7,246 nucleotides of DNA, taken from Thermoflexales bacterium (GTDB lineage Bacteria; Chloroflexota; Anaerolineae; Fen-1058). The notes below the pieces were generated by a model, which had not been told where the DNA came from, made no database searches, and saw only the letters and a list, made by a program, of their open reading frames with translations. Location: the NCBI GenBank assembly GCA_030834835.1, contig JAUQXD010000847.1:1-7246 (forward strand), given 5' to 3'. Each line of letters opens with the position of its first letter. Position 1 is the stretch's first letter. Both the position numbers and the translations under genes were made by a program. Below, piece by piece: positions 6,674 to 7,246 of this stretch.

Positions 6674-6724
6674 GGCATCTCCTTTGGGATTGAGTTTGAT
6701 AGTGGCCGGTTGTTTCAGGCTTGC

Positions 6725-6736
6725 GACCAGCTGGTC
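6725..6736. repeat. 12-base palindrome in the VOC upstream gap
   Basis: GACCAGCTGGTC is a perfect 12-base palindrome in the 84-base gap between the RibD-like and VOC genes. It could be an operator half-site pair. A TTGACC box overlaps it on the minus strand (6739-6734), but I see no matching -10. The evidence is position and symmetry only. Confidence 0.3.
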
Positions 6737-6757
6737 AAATCCATTAGTGTTCGTCAG

Positions 6758-7246
6758 CTAGAAAGAGCCAAGTTTGACCTCACCGTCTCTTTTGTAGGAA
6801 GCGATAATCACACCGCTCGGGGCCATCTTTGACTCCGATAGATTGAAAGCTGCGGGTATCGTTCCCTCGCCAAACAACCGTTTGCCCTTACCGAGCGTCA
6901 CCGGGAATATCTTCAACCACAACTCATCAACTAAATCGTTCGCCAGTAAAGTCTGAATCAGGTTACTGCTGCCATGCACCTGGAGATCGGAACCAGTTTG
7001 CTGCTTCAACCTCCGGATTTCTTCCACGACGTTATTATTGATGAACACCGTGTTGTCCCAGAGCGAATCTGTACGAGTATCCGAAACAACATACTTCGTC
7101 ACAGAATTGACACCCGGCCAGTCGCTGTCATGTGCCGGCCAATATGAGGCGAATATCTCATACGTCTTTCCACCCAGCAGCAGATCGGACGGCGGGGTCA
7201 TTTGTTTTACCATGGCCGTGCCCACTGCTTCATCGAAGTAGGGCAC
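6758..7246 (-). CDS. Dihydrofolate-reductase-like protein, RibD C-terminal type (partial at 5' end)
   Basis: A C-terminal portion of 162 residues with no stop at the window edge. The frame opens at the edge with a GTG codon, but the family normally has about 20 more residues carrying the 'SLDGV' strand, so the true start is probably outside. Visible family parts are PYFDEAVGTAM, LLLGGKTYEIFASYWP (the nucleotide-site region, about 22-37), KYVVSDTRTDSLWDNTVFI, LQVHGSSNLIQTLLANDLVDELWL, and FPVTLGKGKRLFGEG. The fold is that of DHFR/RibD reductases, which bind NADPH; stand-alone copies like this have mostly unknown substrates and do not by themselves indicate folate or riboflavin synthesis. Cytoplasmic. 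It is the first gene of the visible cluster, followed by the VOC gene after 84 bases. Confidence 0.92.
   Translation of the reverse strand: MPYFDEAVGTAMVKQMTPPSDLLLGGKTYEIFASYWPAHDSDWPGVNSVTKYVVSDTRTDSLWDNTVFINNNVVEEIRRLKQQTGSDLQVHGSSNLIQTLLANDLVDELWLKIFPVTLGKGKRLFGEGTIPAAFNLSESKMAPSGVIIASYKRDGEVKLGSF

Noticed and set aside
6125..6832. 235-codon open frame on the plus strand
   Set aside because: It runs antisense through the whole VOC gene, both intergenic gaps and part of the RibD-like gene, and reads through the palindrome. No domain is recognisable, and the minus-strand genes are clearly real.
1..7246. Mobile element, CRISPR array, toxin-antitoxin or defence system
   Set aside because: No transposase, integrase, regular repeat-spacer pattern or known defence domain is seen on either strand. 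The genes are all housekeeping or accessory metabolic types with similar base composition.

Overview
The window is an ordinary-looking bacterial chromosomal segment, estimated by eye at 55-60% GC, that is almost entirely coding. All nine genes I can support lie on the minus strand, so transcription runs from the right edge to the left. I see no rRNA, tRNA, insertion sequence, phage gene, CRISPR array or known defence gene. The gene mix (flavin-dependent oxidoreductases of the LLM/luciferase-like class, a berberine-bridge-type FAD enzyme, an ECF sigma factor with a long C-terminal extension, and small PhnB-like and RibD-like proteins) suits a soil or environmental bacterium such as a Chloroflexota or Actinomycetota relative. 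That taxonomic guess is weak and rests on gene content only.

In transcription order: a dihydrofolate-reductase-like (RibD C-terminal) protein cut by the right edge (7246-6758); a PhnB-like VOC protein (6673-6197); a gap with a perfect 33-base palindrome; an AlkD-type DNA alkylation repair protein (6121-5393); an ECF42-like sigma factor with DUF6596 and TPR-like parts (about 5359-4088); a berberine-bridge-like FAD oxidoreductase (4045-2654); a DUF3224 protein (2615-2214, GTG start); an LLM-class oxidoreductase (2207-1374); a small DUF6958-like winged-helix candidate (1356-1069); a 170-base gap with a hairpin and two promoter-like -10 boxes; and a second, paralogous LLM oxidoreductase (898-53). 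The last 52 bases hold only a weak candidate start for a further gene.

From the alkylation repair gene to the DUF6958 gene the spacings are short (33, 42, 38, 6 and 17 bases), which suggests one operon containing the sigma factor. The two upstream gaps (84 and 75 bases) and the 170-base gap before the last gene are the likely places for extra promoters or partial termination. The set looks like a stress or detoxification cassette: a sigma factor of a group known to lack a classical anti-sigma partner, a base-excision repair enzyme, redox enzymes and small ligand-binding folds. The substrates and the inducing signal cannot be read from the sequence. I did not find a clearly new biological system. 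The best leads are the composition of the sigma-factor cassette and the palindrome.
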